A DNA stretch of 54,653 nt from Gemmatimonas sp. (lineage in GTDB: Bacteria > Gemmatimonadota > Gemmatimonadetes > Gemmatimonadales > Gemmatimonadaceae). Made by a program: the position numbers and the translations under genes. The stretch spans positions 1 through 54,653 of the forward strand of contig NZ_JAJTHI010000017.1 of NCBI RefSeq assembly GCF_021298855.1, given 5' to 3'. Of the stretch, positions 1-8,259 are shown one piece after another. The notes below the pieces were generated by a model. That model did not search any database. It was not told the DNA's origin and saw only the letters and a list, made by a program, of their open reading frames with translations. Every line of letters starts with the position of its first letter. Position 1 is the first letter of the stretch.

Positions 1-1
1 C

Positions 2-274
2 TCGCGTCGGAAGCAGATCTTCCTGCGCGATTGGGAGCAGAAGCTCGACGATTTCTTGCGCTTCAACGAGCGCGCGGTGCTCGCGGATGGGGGGAGCGTG
101 TCGCGTGTGGAGGCCGACCAGCGCGCGGCCGCCGCGTACGACGTATTCGACGCGCGTCGCCGTGCCGAGTTGGAGGCCGCCGCGGAGCGGGACACCATGG
201 CGGAGTTGGAGCGCACGGCGAAGGCGCTGCCGAAGCGCGAGAAGAATCGGGATGCACGGGAGGGGGAGTCATGA
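2..274 (+). CDS. RhuM-family protein, C-terminal fragment (5' end outside window)
   Basis: Only the last 90 residues are in the window and the frame is open to the left edge. The visible part reads IFLRDWEQKLDDFLRFNERA, followed by an Ala/Glu/Arg-rich helix and a Lys/Arg-rich tail. This is the pattern of the C-terminus of RhuM (virulence protein RhuM) family proteins, which are often encoded inside type I restriction-modification operons. The stop codon overlaps the next gene's ATG by four bases (ATGA), so it is co-translated with hsdS. The biochemical role of RhuM proteins is not established; by context this is an accessory gene of the restriction system. hsdM is not seen and would be expected upstream, outside the window. 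Confidence 0.72.
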   Translation, partial: SRRKQIFLRDWEQKLDDFLRFNERAVLADGGSVSRVEADQRAAAAYDVFDARRRAELEAAAERDTMAELERTAKALPKREKNRDAREGES

Positions 275-1602
275 GCTTTCCGCGGTATCCCGAATACAAG
301 AACAGCGGGGTGGAGTGGCTCGGGAAAGTGCCGGCGCACTGGGAGATCGCCGCCGTTAAACGGTTGTTTCACATCATTGGTGGCTCGACGCCCGCATCTG
401 ATGTCTCTCGTTTCTGGGATGGTGACGTGCTCTGGGCTACCCCGGCAGACCTAAGCGGATCAGGTCTCGAGCTCCAATCAACGCTAAGGACCATAACCGA
501 GGCGGGTGTCGCCTCGTGCGGGACGACCGTCGCCCCCGTCGGCTCGATTATTCTCTCAACTCGTGCACCGATCGGATCATTGGCGATTGCCGCACGTCCA
601 ATGTGTACCAATCAGGGATGCAAGACACTCGTGCCTGGTTCGTTGGCAAGCTCTCGGTACTTCGCTTATGTGCTATCCGTCGCTTCGCCGGAACTTAATC
701 TGCGCGGGCGGGGGTCTACGTTCCTCGAGCTATCCGGCGATGAACTCGGGAGGTTCGCCGTGGTATGTCCGCCCGTGCGCGAGCAGCACATTATCTCCCG
801 CTTTCTGGACCACGAGACCGCCAAGATCGACGCGCTCGTGGCCGAGCAGGAGCGGCTGATCGCGCTGCTGAAGGAGAAGCGGCAGGCGGTGATCTCGCAC
901 GCGGTCACCAAGGGGCTAAACCCCGCCGCCTCGATGAAACACTCAGGAAGCGCGTGGCTTGGTCAGGTGCCGGCAAATTGGGGCGTAGCGCGCCTACGGT
1001 ATGTCAGCCCACAGCTCACGGTTGGCATTGTTGTTGAGCCATCCAAATACTACAACGATCAGGGCGTACCCGCGCTGCGTTCTTTGAATATCCGTCCTGG
1101 GAAGATCATGCTGAACAACCTTGTCTATTTGTCAGAGGAATCAAACGAGTTGCTGGGAAAGTCGAGGCTCAATGCCGGTGACATAGTCGCCGTTCGCACT
1201 GGTCAGCCAGGTACTGCCGCAGTTATTCCGCAAGAACTTGATGGATGTAATTGCATCGACCTAATCATCATACGTCGGCCGAGTGTCGGCAGTTCGGAGT
1301 ACCTGTGTAGGTACCTCGAGTCCGACTCCGCGGTTGCCCAGTTTGCGGATGGATCTGGAGGTGCGATTCAGCAGCACTTCAATGTGTCCGCAGCGCAAGA
1401 CTTAGTTGTGCCGGTTCCGCCGCCGGAAGAGCAGCTCGCGATAAGCGAGTTTGTTCAGAACCAAGTGGAAGATATCGACAAACTGATCGAGGAGGTCCAG
1501 CGTGGGAAGGAGCTACTGCTCCTGAGACGCGGGGCGTTGATCACCGCCGCCGTCACCGGTCAGATCGACGTGCGGGGGCTCGCGTCCGCGGAGGCCGCGT
1601 GA
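271..1602 (+). CDS. hsdS: Type I restriction enzyme specificity subunit HsdS
   Basis: This 443-residue protein would give DNA target recognition to a type I restriction-modification complex. It has the classic duplicated layout. Each half begins with a short motif (NSGVEWLGKVPAHW near residue 11; HSGSAWLGQVPANW near residue 227), followed by a variable target-recognition domain and a conserved helical spacer (EQHIISRFLDHETAKIDALV; EEQLAISEFVQNQVEDIDKL). The ATG at 271 is preferred over upstream in-frame codons because it starts exactly at the first conserved repeat and makes an ATGA overlap with the preceding gene. The two recognition domains look visibly less GC-rich than the conserved spacers, as expected for exchangeable modules. 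The gene ends in a GTGA overlap with the next gene. Confidence 0.93.
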   Translation: MSFPRYPEYKNSGVEWLGKVPAHWEIAAVKRLFHIIGGSTPASDVSRFWDGDVLWATPADLSGSGLELQSTLRTITEAGVASCGTTVAPVGSIILSTRAPIGSLAIAARPMCTNQGCKTLVPGSLASSRYFAYVLSVASPELNLRGRGSTFLELSGDELGRFAVVCPPVREQHIISRFLDHETAKIDALVAEQERLIALLKEKRQAVISHAVTKGLNPAASMKHSGSAWLGQVPANWGVARLRYVSPQLTVGIVVEPSKYYNDQGVPALRSLNIRPGKIMLNNLVYLSEESNELLGKSRLNAGDIVAVRTGQPGTAAVIPQELDGCNCIDLIIIRRPSVGSSEYLCRYLESDSAVAQFADGSGGAIQQHFNVSAAQDLVVPVPPPEEQLAISEFVQNQVEDIDKLIEEVQRGKELLLLRRGALITAAVTGQIDVRGLASAEAA

Positions 1603-2465
1603 CAGCGCGCGCCAAGACTATCCAGATCTTACTCCCGGCCGGTGATCCCCGGGGCATCCGCATTGCTGAGATCACCACGCGCATCGTGCAGGTGATCGAG
1701 GTCCCGCGCAGTCTGCTGGCCGACTTTCTGGCCATGCCGGAGAGCACGCAGGTGGCTCTCTACTTCCTGGTGGGCGAGACGGAGGACGGCAGCGAGGACA
1801 CGGTGTACGTGGGGCAGACCGGTGATCTCCGTGCCCGGCTCGCCGCGCACAACAAGGAGAAGGATTTCTGGGAACGGGCGTTGGTGCTTATCTCGCGCAC
1901 GAATTCGCTGACGCAGACCCACGCGCTCTTCTTGGAGTGGTACTGCATTCAATCCATTCGCGCCGCAAAGCGATTCCGCGATGAGAACGCAACGAGTGGA
2001 AGCCGACCGTTTACGCCGGCTCCGCTCGAGGCGGACTGTCTCGAGATCTACGAGACGGGGCAGGCGCTGGTCTCGACGCTTGGGTTCCCGATGTTCGACG
2101 CGGTTGCTGGTGCGGTATCTGGTCCCGCGCGGGAGGAAGTCTTCTACTGCAAGCGGCGTGGGGCGGATGGCCGAGGCCTCTTCACCCCAGAGGGGTTCGT
2201 CGTGCTGGCCGGCTCGCGCGGGCCGCGAGAGATCACCCCGTCTATGGCCAACACGAGTGATGGTCGCATGCGTGACCCGCTGTTCGAGTCCGGTGTGCTC
2301 AAGGTCGATGGTGACGAAGTCGTATTCACACGTGACCATCTTTTCAAGACACCCAGTGGTGCGGCCTATGTCTTGATCGGGGCCAGTGCCAACGGCTGGA
2401 TCGAGTGGAAGTCGAAGAGCGGGCAGACGCTGGATGCTCTCAAACGCCAGAAGGTCAGCGCGTGA
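1599..2465 (+). CDS. GIY-YIG nuclease family protein of the type I RM operon
   Basis: A 288-residue protein with a GIY-YIG core: the first strand reads ALYF (residues 53-56), the second YVGQT (70-74), followed by LRARLAAH with candidate catalytic Arg, and a helix with the candidate metal-binding Glu (FLEW, Glu113). The C-terminal part (about 170-285) resembles the DUF4357-type extension often attached to such nucleases, including a region with an F-x-V-L-x-GS pattern. It uses a GTG start that overlaps the hsdS stop by four bases, and its own stop overlaps the hsdR GTG in the same way. It sits between the specificity and motor subunits, so it is probably an accessory nuclease of this restriction operon. 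Whether it cuts DNA independently is unknown. Confidence 0.82.
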   Translation: MTARAKTIQILLPAGDPRGIRIAEITTRIVQVIEVPRSLLADFLAMPESTQVALYFLVGETEDGSEDTVYVGQTGDLRARLAAHNKEKDFWERALVLISRTNSLTQTHALFLEWYCIQSIRAAKRFRDENATSGSRPFTPAPLEADCLEIYETGQALVSTLGFPMFDAVAGAVSGPAREEVFYCKRRGADGRGLFTPEGFVVLAGSRGPREITPSMANTSDGRMRDPLFESGVLKVDGDEVVFTRDHLFKTPSGAAYVLIGASANGWIEWKSKSGQTLDALKRQKVSA

Positions 2466-5400
2466 CCCTGCACAAGGAAATCAGCTTCGAGTCCGAGCTC
2501 AGCGCCCATCTCGCCGCCAACGGCTGGCTCTACGCCGACGGCGACGCCGCCCAGTACGACCGTGCCCGGGCGCTCTTCCCGGCCGACGTCGTCGCGTGGC
2601 TTCAGGCCACACAGCCGCAGGCGTGGGAGGCGCTGGTGAAGAACCACGGCGGCAATGCCGCCGACACGTTGCTCGACCGGCTGCGCGCGCAGATCGACCA
2701 GCGCGGCACCCTCGATGTGCTGCGCAACGGCATCGAGCTGGTGGGGCTCAAGGCAAAGCTGGTGCTCGCACAGTTCAAGCCGGCGTTCGGCCTCAATGAG
2801 GAGATCCTCGCGCGCTACGAGGCCAACCGGCTGCGCGTGGTGCGCCAGGTGCGCTACTCGCTGCACAACGAGAACGCCATCGATCTGGTGCTGTTCCTCA
2901 ACGGCATCCCGGTCGCCACGGCGGAGCTCAAGACCGACTTCACGCAGCGCGTTGAAGACGCCATCGATCAGTACCGGTTCGACCGTGTGCCCAACCCCAA
3001 GGGGCAGGCGCCCGAGCCGCTGCTGAGTTTCCCCAATGGCGCGTTGGTGCACTTCGCGGTGAGCAACAGCGAGGCGTTCATGACTACGCGCCTCTCCGGG
3101 CCGGCCACCACCTTCCTGCCGTTCAACAAGGGCGACGGGGGCGGCAAGGGCAATCCGCTCAATCCGCACGGCCATCGCACCGCGTACCTGTGGGAAGAAG
3201 TGTGGGCGCGCGACAGCTGGCTCGAAATCCTCGGCCGCTATCTCGTCACGGTGCGTGACGAGAAGAAGCAGCCCGTGGGCATGATCTTTCCGCGGTATCA
3301 TCAGCTCGACGTAACGCGCAAGCTGCAGGCCGCCGTGCTCACCGACGGCTCCGGCACCAAGTACCTCGTGCAGCACAGCGCGGGCTCGGGGAAGACCAAC
3401 TCCATTGCGTGGACGGCGCACTTTCTGGCCGAGTTGCACGACGCCGAGCACACGAAGCTGTTTCACACCGTGGTGGTGGTGTCCGACCGCAAGGTGATCG
3501 ACGGGCAGCTACAGGACGCCATCTTCGACATGCAGCGCAAGACGGGCGTGGTGGCCGTCATCAAGGGGGAAGGAAAGCCCAAGAGCGAGCAGCTCGCCGA
3601 GGCGCTACAGGGCGACAAGAAGATTGTCGTCTGTACCATCCAGACGTTTCCCTTCGCGCTGGCCGCGGTACGCGAGCTTGCCGCGACGGAGGGCAAGCGC
3701 TTCGCTGTGTTGGCCGACGAAGCGCACTCGTCGCAGACCGGTGAGGCGGCGGCCAAGCTGAAGGAGCTGTTGAGCGCCGAGGAGCTGGCGGCGCTGCAGG
3801 ACGGCGGCGAGGTGAGCACGGAAGATCTGCTCGCCGCGCAGATGGCGGCCCGGGCCGACGAGAAGAACATCACCTTCGTGGCGTTCACCGCCACGCCGAA
3901 GAACAAGACGCTGGAGCTGTTCGGCACACGCCCCGATGCTTCGCGCAAGCCGGCGCCGGACAACGTGCCGCAGCCATTTCACGTGTACAGTATGCGCCAG
4001 GCCATCGAGGAGGGGTTCATCCTCGACGTGCTGCAGAACTACACGAGCTACAAGGCGGCGTTCAATCTGGCGCACGGTGGTGCCGCGTTCGACGAGAAGG
4101 AAGTCGAGCGCAGCGCGGCCATGCGCGGCATCATGGGGTGGGTGCGTCTGCACCCCTACAATGTCGCGCAGAAGGTGCAGGTGATCGTGGAGCACTTCCG
4201 CACCACGGTGTCCCCGCTGCTGGGTGGCAAGGCCAAAGCGATGGTGGTGGTGGCGAGCCGCAAGGAAGCGGTGCGCTGGCAGCTCGCGTTGCAGAAGTAC
4301 ATCGCCGAGAAGGGCTATGCGCTGCAGTCGCTGGTGGCCTTCTCCGGCGAGGTCGTGGACGCCGACAGTGGGCCGGACCCGTTCACCGAGGCCACACCGT
4401 CGCTCAACCCCGGCCTCAAGGGGCGCGATATTCGCGTCGCGTTCAAGGGACCCGAGTATCAGATTCTGCTGGCCGCGAACAAATTCCAGGCGGGGTTCGA
4501 TCAGCCACTGCTGTGCGCCATGTACGTAGACAAGCGGCTCGACGGCATTCAGGCCGTGCAGACGCTCTCGCGTCTCAATCGCGCGTATCCGGGCAAGGAC
4601 ACCACGTACGTGGTGGACTTCATGAACGAGCCGGACGACGTGCTGGCCGCGTTCAAGGTATACTACGAGACGGCAACGCTCGAGACGACCACCGATCCCA
4701 ACCTCGTGTACAACCTGCGCGCGAAGCTCGACGCGACGGGGTACTACGACGACTTCGAGGTGGACCGCGTGGCGGCGGTGGACCTCAATCCGTCATCGAA
4801 GCAGAGCGACCTCATTCGCGCCGTGGAGCCCGTCGCCGACAGGCTCACCAAGAAGTTCAGTCTAGCGTTGGCGGCGTGGCGCATGGCCACCGAGAACGAT
4901 GATGACGCGGCGGCGGAGGCGGCCAAGCACACCATGGATGCTCTCGTGCTGTTCAAGGGCGATCTCGGTGCTTTTGGGCGGCTCTACACGTTCCTCTCGC
5001 AGGTGTTCGACTACGGCAACACCGAGATCGAGAAGCGCGCGATCTTCTATCGTCATCTGCTGCGACTGCTCGACTTCGGGCGCGAGCGGGATGGTATCGA
5101 CCTGTCCAAGCTGGAGCTCACGCACTACGCCCTGCGGTACAAGGGGACGCAGAAGCCAACGCTCGTGAAGGACAGCCCCGTGCCGTTGCCCCCCATCACC
5201 GAGGCGGGTGCCGGGGCGGTGCAGGACCGCGAAAAGGCGCGGCTGGCCGAGATCATCGAGAAGGTGAACGACCTGTTTACTGGCGAGCTCACGGAGACCG
5301 ACCGGCTCACGTACGTGACCGGCGTGATCAAGGGCAAGCTCCTGGAGTCCGCCGTGCTGCGGAAGCAGGCCCTGTCGAACACCAAGGAGCAGTTCGCGGC

Positions 5401-5569
5401 GTCACCGGATCTCCCCAAGGCCAACCAGGATGCCATCATGGCGGCGCTCGATGCGCATACCGCCATGTCTTCGCAGGCGCTCAACTCGCCGGCGATTCAG
5501 AGGGCGATGCTGGATATTCTCATGACGTATGGAAAGCTGTACGAAGACCTGCGCGCCCTATCGGCCTAG
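2462..5569 (+). CDS. hsdR: Type I restriction endonuclease subunit R (HsdR)
   Basis: A 1035-residue motor and cleavage subunit. The N-terminal nuclease domain has the D-(E)xK-type pattern: Asp in AIDLVLFLNG (about residue 141) and ELK (about 155). The SF2 helicase/translocase domain has Walker A SAGSGKT (about 306-311), a DEAH box (about 418-421) and the motif III TFVAFTATPKNKT. A later LSRLNRAYPGKDTTYVVDF segment is typical of motif VI in HsdR. The GTG at 2462 is chosen because it gives a GTGA overlap with the preceding stop and starts with the usual HsdR N-terminus (LHKEISFESELSAHL). The length is normal for the family and no damage is visible. Its TAG stop overlaps, on the opposite strand, the stop of the RES gene. 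Confidence 0.95.
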   Translation: MTLHKEISFESELSAHLAANGWLYADGDAAQYDRARALFPADVVAWLQATQPQAWEALVKNHGGNAADTLLDRLRAQIDQRGTLDVLRNGIELVGLKAKLVLAQFKPAFGLNEEILARYEANRLRVVRQVRYSLHNENAIDLVLFLNGIPVATAELKTDFTQRVEDAIDQYRFDRVPNPKGQAPEPLLSFPNGALVHFAVSNSEAFMTTRLSGPATTFLPFNKGDGGGKGNPLNPHGHRTAYLWEEVWARDSWLEILGRYLVTVRDEKKQPVGMIFPRYHQLDVTRKLQAAVLTDGSGTKYLVQHSAGSGKTNSIAWTAHFLAELHDAEHTKLFHTVVVVSDRKVIDGQLQDAIFDMQRKTGVVAVIKGEGKPKSEQLAEALQGDKKIVVCTIQTFPFALAAVRELAATEGKRFAVLADEAHSSQTGEAAAKLKELLSAEELAALQDGGEVSTEDLLAAQMAARADEKNITFVAFTATPKNKTLELFGTRPDASRKPAPDNVPQPFHVYSMRQAIEEGFILDVLQNYTSYKAAFNLAHGGAAFDEKEVERSAAMRGIMGWVRLHPYNVAQKVQVIVEHFRTTVSPLLGGKAKAMVVVASRKEAVRWQLALQKYIAEKGYALQSLVAFSGEVVDADSGPDPFTEATPSLNPGLKGRDIRVAFKGPEYQILLAANKFQAGFDQPLLCAMYVDKRLDGIQAVQTLSRLNRAYPGKDTTYVVDFMNEPDDVLAAFKVYYETATLETTTDPNLVYNLRAKLDATGYYDDFEVDRVAAVDLNPSSKQSDLIRAVEPVADRLTKKFSLALAAWRMATENDDDAAAEAAKHTMDALVLFKGDLGAFGRLYTFLSQVFDYGNTEIEKRAIFYRHLLRLLDFGRERDGIDLSKLELTHYALRYKGTQKPTLVKDSPVPLPPITEAGAGAVQDREKARLAEIIEKVNDLFTGELTETDRLTYVTGVIKGKLLESAVLRKQALSNTKEQFAASPDLPKANQDAIMAALDAHTAMSSQALNSPAIQRAMLDILMTYGKLYEDLRALSA

Positions 5570-6081
5570 CTGCCCATGACGGACGGGTTCCAGAATCGCG
5601 GGTCGTACAGCCATTTGCGGACCTTCCGCGTGGTGATCCGCCCGGCGTGTACATGCCGGGGGTTGATGAGCACATTGCTTTCCTCAGGCACGACCACCGA
5701 AGGCACCTCGGCCAGCAATGAATGGCCGTCCGTCAGCCACTGCTGGCCCCACGCTTTGGACACCAGCCCGGCAGGGATCGCGTCCCACCCGATGACGTTC
5801 GTATCGGTCGGTCGACACCGTGTGCGAGCACGCCAGGCGTCCGCAGGCACCGTGATCTCCACCAGATACCGGTTGAACGGGAAGGCCCCCGCTGGGGCGG
5901 TGTGCGCCAACGTCTCCAGGCACGCAAGGGCGCGCGAGGTCGAGGTATAGAGGAGCGGGGTACCTTTCGTATTCCATCGACCCGGCGCGAGTTCCGCGCC
6001 AATGCCTGATCGGTCGTCGGCCGTGTAGCTCGGGGTATCGGTCCCGATTCGGTAGAGCGTGATGTCGCTGCGGGCGCTCAG
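5566..6081 (-). CDS. RES-domain toxin of an Xre/RES toxin-antitoxin pair (apparent CTG start)
   Basis: 171 residues with the conserved RES triad: Arg11 in TLYRIG, Glu56 in ALACLE and Ser128 in EVPSVVVPEESNVLINP. RES toxins act on NAD+, depleting it and stopping growth. The start is odd. In this frame there is no ATG, GTG or TTG between an upstream in-frame stop and the conserved Arg. The only plausible codon is CTG at 6081-6079, which overlaps the antitoxin stop as CTGA, the position where an ATGA overlap would normally be. The next TTG start (5910) would delete both the conserved Arg and the conserved Glu. Translational coupling with an unusually weak start would keep toxin output low. A sequencing error cannot be excluded. 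Confidence 0.85.
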   Translation of the reverse strand: MSARSDITLYRIGTDTPSYTADDRSGIGAELAPGRWNTKGTPLLYTSTSRALACLETLAHTAPAGAFPFNRYLVEITVPADAWRARTRCRPTDTNVIGWDAIPAGLVSKAWGQQWLTDGHSLLAEVPSVVVPEESNVLINPRHVHAGRITTRKVRKWLYDPRFWNPSVMGS

Positions 6082-6653
6082 ACGTACGCCCCCGATTCCA
6101 TGGTGGCCAGCACTCCGTCCACCAGGAGGCGCCCGTCACTCGTGTCGAGCAGCGCCAGCGGGCGCTGTCCACCCAGTGCGGGATTCGGCGACGTCAGCCA
6201 GGTGCCGAGCCATGCAAATGGATCAAACCCGGCTGCCACAGCCTCGTCGCTTGGGGTCCACCGCGCCACCCGCTCGAGCAGCTGCGCAAGTCCCACCACC
6301 CGCTCGCTGTCCGCCGCATTCAGGGGCGTCTGCAAACGGCGGTTGCGACTGACGGTTTGCGGAGCCACACCGAGTCCCTTGAGCAGCCGCTCCTTGCCAA
6401 CTCCGAGGGTCGTGTCCAGGTCATCGACCACCACGGGATCAACGCCGGCCCGAACGAGATCGATGCGGGCCATCGGCTCGAGTCCCAACAGCATGCGGAG
6501 GCGCGGCGCCTTCTTGCTCAGGTGCCTGTACACCACCTCCTGCTTGCCCATCCCCGGCGAGCCACGAACGATGGTCAACGTTTTCGGCGCACTGGCACGC
6601 TTGACGGCGGCCTTGCGCGACGCGGGCGGTGTGGCCAAAAGCGCTCCGTTCAA
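6078..6653 (-). CDS. Xre/MbcA/ParS-type antitoxin
   Basis: This antitoxin partner of the downstream RES toxin has up to 191 residues if translated from the TTG at 6653. The first 30 or so residues are basic and low-complexity, so translation could instead begin at the ATG at 6551 (157 residues). The middle carries a helical region (AGVDPVVVDDLDTTLGVGKE) and a helix-turn-helix-like LLKGLGVAPQTVSRN. The C-terminal half (about 115-191) looks like the MbcA/ParS toxin-binding domain, with DPFAWLGTWLTSPNPALGG and the final LVDGVLATMESGAYV. Its stop overlaps the toxin start. The palindromes overlapping and just upstream of the TTG start suggest autorepression. Confidence 0.86.
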   Translation of the reverse strand: MNGALLATPPASRKAAVKRASAPKTLTIVRGSPGMGKQEVVYRHLSKKAPRLRMLLGLEPMARIDLVRAGVDPVVVDDLDTTLGVGKERLLKGLGVAPQTVSRNRRLQTPLNAADSERVVGLAQLLERVARWTPSDEAVAAGFDPFAWLGTWLTSPNPALGGQRPLALLDTSDGRLLVDGVLATMESGAYV

Positions 6654-6693
6654 ATGAGTAGGTAAGTTCGCTCATTTGAGCGCCTCTCGTCAA
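6649..6693 (-). promoter_or_regulatory. Putative autoregulatory operators of the Xre/RES pair
   Basis: Two copies of the core TCA-(AA/TT)-TGA lie in opposite orientation: TTCAAATGAG at 6649-6658, overlapping the antitoxin TTG codon, and GCTCATTTGAGC at 6670-6681. Their centres are 22 bp apart, close to two helical turns. A TTGACG hexamer on the minus strand (6693-6688) could be a -35 element, which would place the outer palindrome inside the promoter. No convincing -10 is seen. Inference: the antitoxin or the toxin-antitoxin complex binds here. Confidence 0.6.
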
Positions 6694-6730
6694 CCGCCGC
6701 CTTGCCGCGAAGGCCCCCCCCGCGCCCGCC

Positions 6731-8113
6731 CTACGCCGGCAGCGACTTGCGCGAAACGCGCTTCTTTCGGGGGGCAACGGGGACGGCCGCCGCGTCGGCG
6801 CCGATTTCGGCCATCCCTTCGGCCGCCACAACCGGCGCCACGTCGGCGGCTACGGGCACGGCCAGCGTGACCTCGCGCTCCACCGGCGAGGTCGCCGCGC
6901 CCACCACATCCCCCAAAACGCCCCCGTCCACCGTGGTGGCATCGGCAGCGTCGGCATTGGCCACCGAGGCCGCCTCCCGCCGCACCGGCGCCGCAAACGG
7001 GTCGAGCGCCCAGAGGTCGTCGGCCAGTCCCGGCGATGACGCCAACGAGAAGGCCGGGCGCGGTGACACGGGGACCGATGGGTCGTGCACACCGCTCACC
7101 ACGAGCGCAGCGGCGCGCCCGGCCTGCCCGGCGCGCGCCGGCTCGCTTACCCGGAAGGTGAGCCGCGTGCGGAAGCGCTCGAGCCGCGAGAAGTCGGTGG
7201 CGTCGGCAAAATCGGAGCGGCGGAAGTAGTAGTCGGCCCCGTCGTCGCCGCGTACGAAGCCGTAGCCGTTGGCGTGCACCTTGGTCACCACGCCGCTCAG
7301 TGCCTGCGTATCAGGCGCATCCGCATACGGCGAGTCGACCCGCCCCCCCGTGTACCCGCGCGCCGCCAGCGGATACGTCTCGTCGCCAACCCCGGGCACC
7401 TCAACTTCGTCTGTGAACTCGCCCGCACCCTCAGCGCCGGGGCCGGCGGCCAATTCACCGGTCGAGCGCACGGAGCGGGCGCCGGGGGAGACGATCTGCG
7501 GCCACAGCGCGTCGAGCCACAGCGGGTCGAAGTCGCGCACCCGCATGGGGTCGTTGGGATCGCTGAGCTCGCGCGAACAGCTGCCACGCGCGCTCACGAT
7601 GGCCACGCGTTTGCCCAGCCGCCGTACCGCCTGCAGCGCCGGCACGAAGTCACGATCACCGCACACCACGATGGCAATGTCGTACGCCGACACCGCCGCC
7701 ATTTCGAGCAGCGCGGTGGCCAGCCCCACATCCACCGCCTTTTCCTGCGGCACGAAGCCCTCCTCGCCGGGGGTGCGCCGCACGCGATGCCCCCGGTAGT
7801 CGGTCTCGTAGCGATACACCTCGTAGCGATGGTGACGCCGCAGACTGTCAAAGAACTCACTGCGCCGCTGCACCGCGTCCTGATCGACCGTGTCGAAATT
7901 GGTGGCAATGGAGCCGAAGTAATGCGTCCGCACGACATCGAGGCCGGTGGCGCTGGCCATTTGGGCCGCAATCGCTTGCGCACACACGCGCGGCAACGCG
8001 CCGAAGTCGAGCGGCCCCCCGGTACGCCCCTGCAGACCGTGCTGGTCGGCCAGGCGGTTGGCGGTCACGGCCAGCCACGACCCATCGATGAAGATCATTG
8101 CGCGCGTCGACAT
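6731..8113 (-). CDS. NYN/LabA-like PIN-fold nuclease fused to a cold-shock-like domain
   Basis: 460 residues. Residues 4-200 form an NYN domain (PIN-like RNase fold): MIFIDGSW with Asp10, KAVDVGLATALLEMA with Asp128 and VVCGDRDF with Asp153/Asp155, the acidic residues expected to bind metal. Residues about 275-345 resemble a cold-shock/S1-like OB fold, with GVVTKVHANGYGFVR followed by ADYYFRRSDF, matching the RNP1/RNP2 positions. The last 100 residues are Ala/Val-rich and probably disordered, ending in a basic KKRVSRKSLPA. The pairing of nuclease and nucleic-acid-binding domains suggests an RNA-processing or RNA-decay enzyme; the substrate is unknown. The gene appears to stand alone. Confidence 0.82.
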   Translation of the reverse strand: MSTRAMIFIDGSWLAVTANRLADQHGLQGRTGGPLDFGALPRVCAQAIAAQMASATGLDVVRTHYFGSIATNFDTVDQDAVQRRSEFFDSLRRHHRYEVYRYETDYRGHRVRRTPGEEGFVPQEKAVDVGLATALLEMAAVSAYDIAIVVCGDRDFVPALQAVRRLGKRVAIVSARGSCSRELSDPNDPMRVRDFDPLWLDALWPQIVSPGARSVRSTGELAAGPGAEGAGEFTDEVEVPGVGDETYPLAARGYTGGRVDSPYADAPDTQALSGVVTKVHANGYGFVRGDDGADYYFRRSDFADATDFSRLERFRTRLTFRVSEPARAGQAGRAAALVVSGVHDPSVPVSPRPAFSLASSPGLADDLWALDPFAAPVRREAASVANADAADATTVDGGVLGDVVGAATSPVEREVTLAVPVAADVAPVVAAEGMAEIGADAAAVPVAPRKKRVSRKSLPA

Positions 8114-8178
8114 CCCAACTGCTCCATTGCCAGAGTAACGAAACCATACACCGGAACGTCGGCCAACGACGCCCGCGA

Positions 8179-8207
8179 ACTGGGCGGCAATGTACCGCTC
8201 GCCCAGT
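8179..8207 (-). terminator. Possible terminator hairpin after the DUF2911 gene
   Basis: A perfect 8-bp inverted repeat, ACTGGGCG (8179-8186) and CGCCCAGT (8200-8207), with a 13-nt loop, lies between the end of the DUF2911 gene and the start of the NYN gene, both on the minus strand. No U-tract follows on the minus strand, so it may be a weak or Rho-assisted terminator, or a structural element of the NYN leader. Confidence 0.3.
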
Positions 8208-8259
8208 CCGTCTGCATCATCATTTCACCATCAGCCTGATCATGTCGCGGCAGGCGCGA

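Noticed and set aside
7085-8239. Long plus-strand frame antisense to the NYN-nuclease gene
   Set aside because: Arg/His/Gly-rich composition with no domain pattern; it mirrors a well-supported minus-strand gene, as expected in high-GC DNA.
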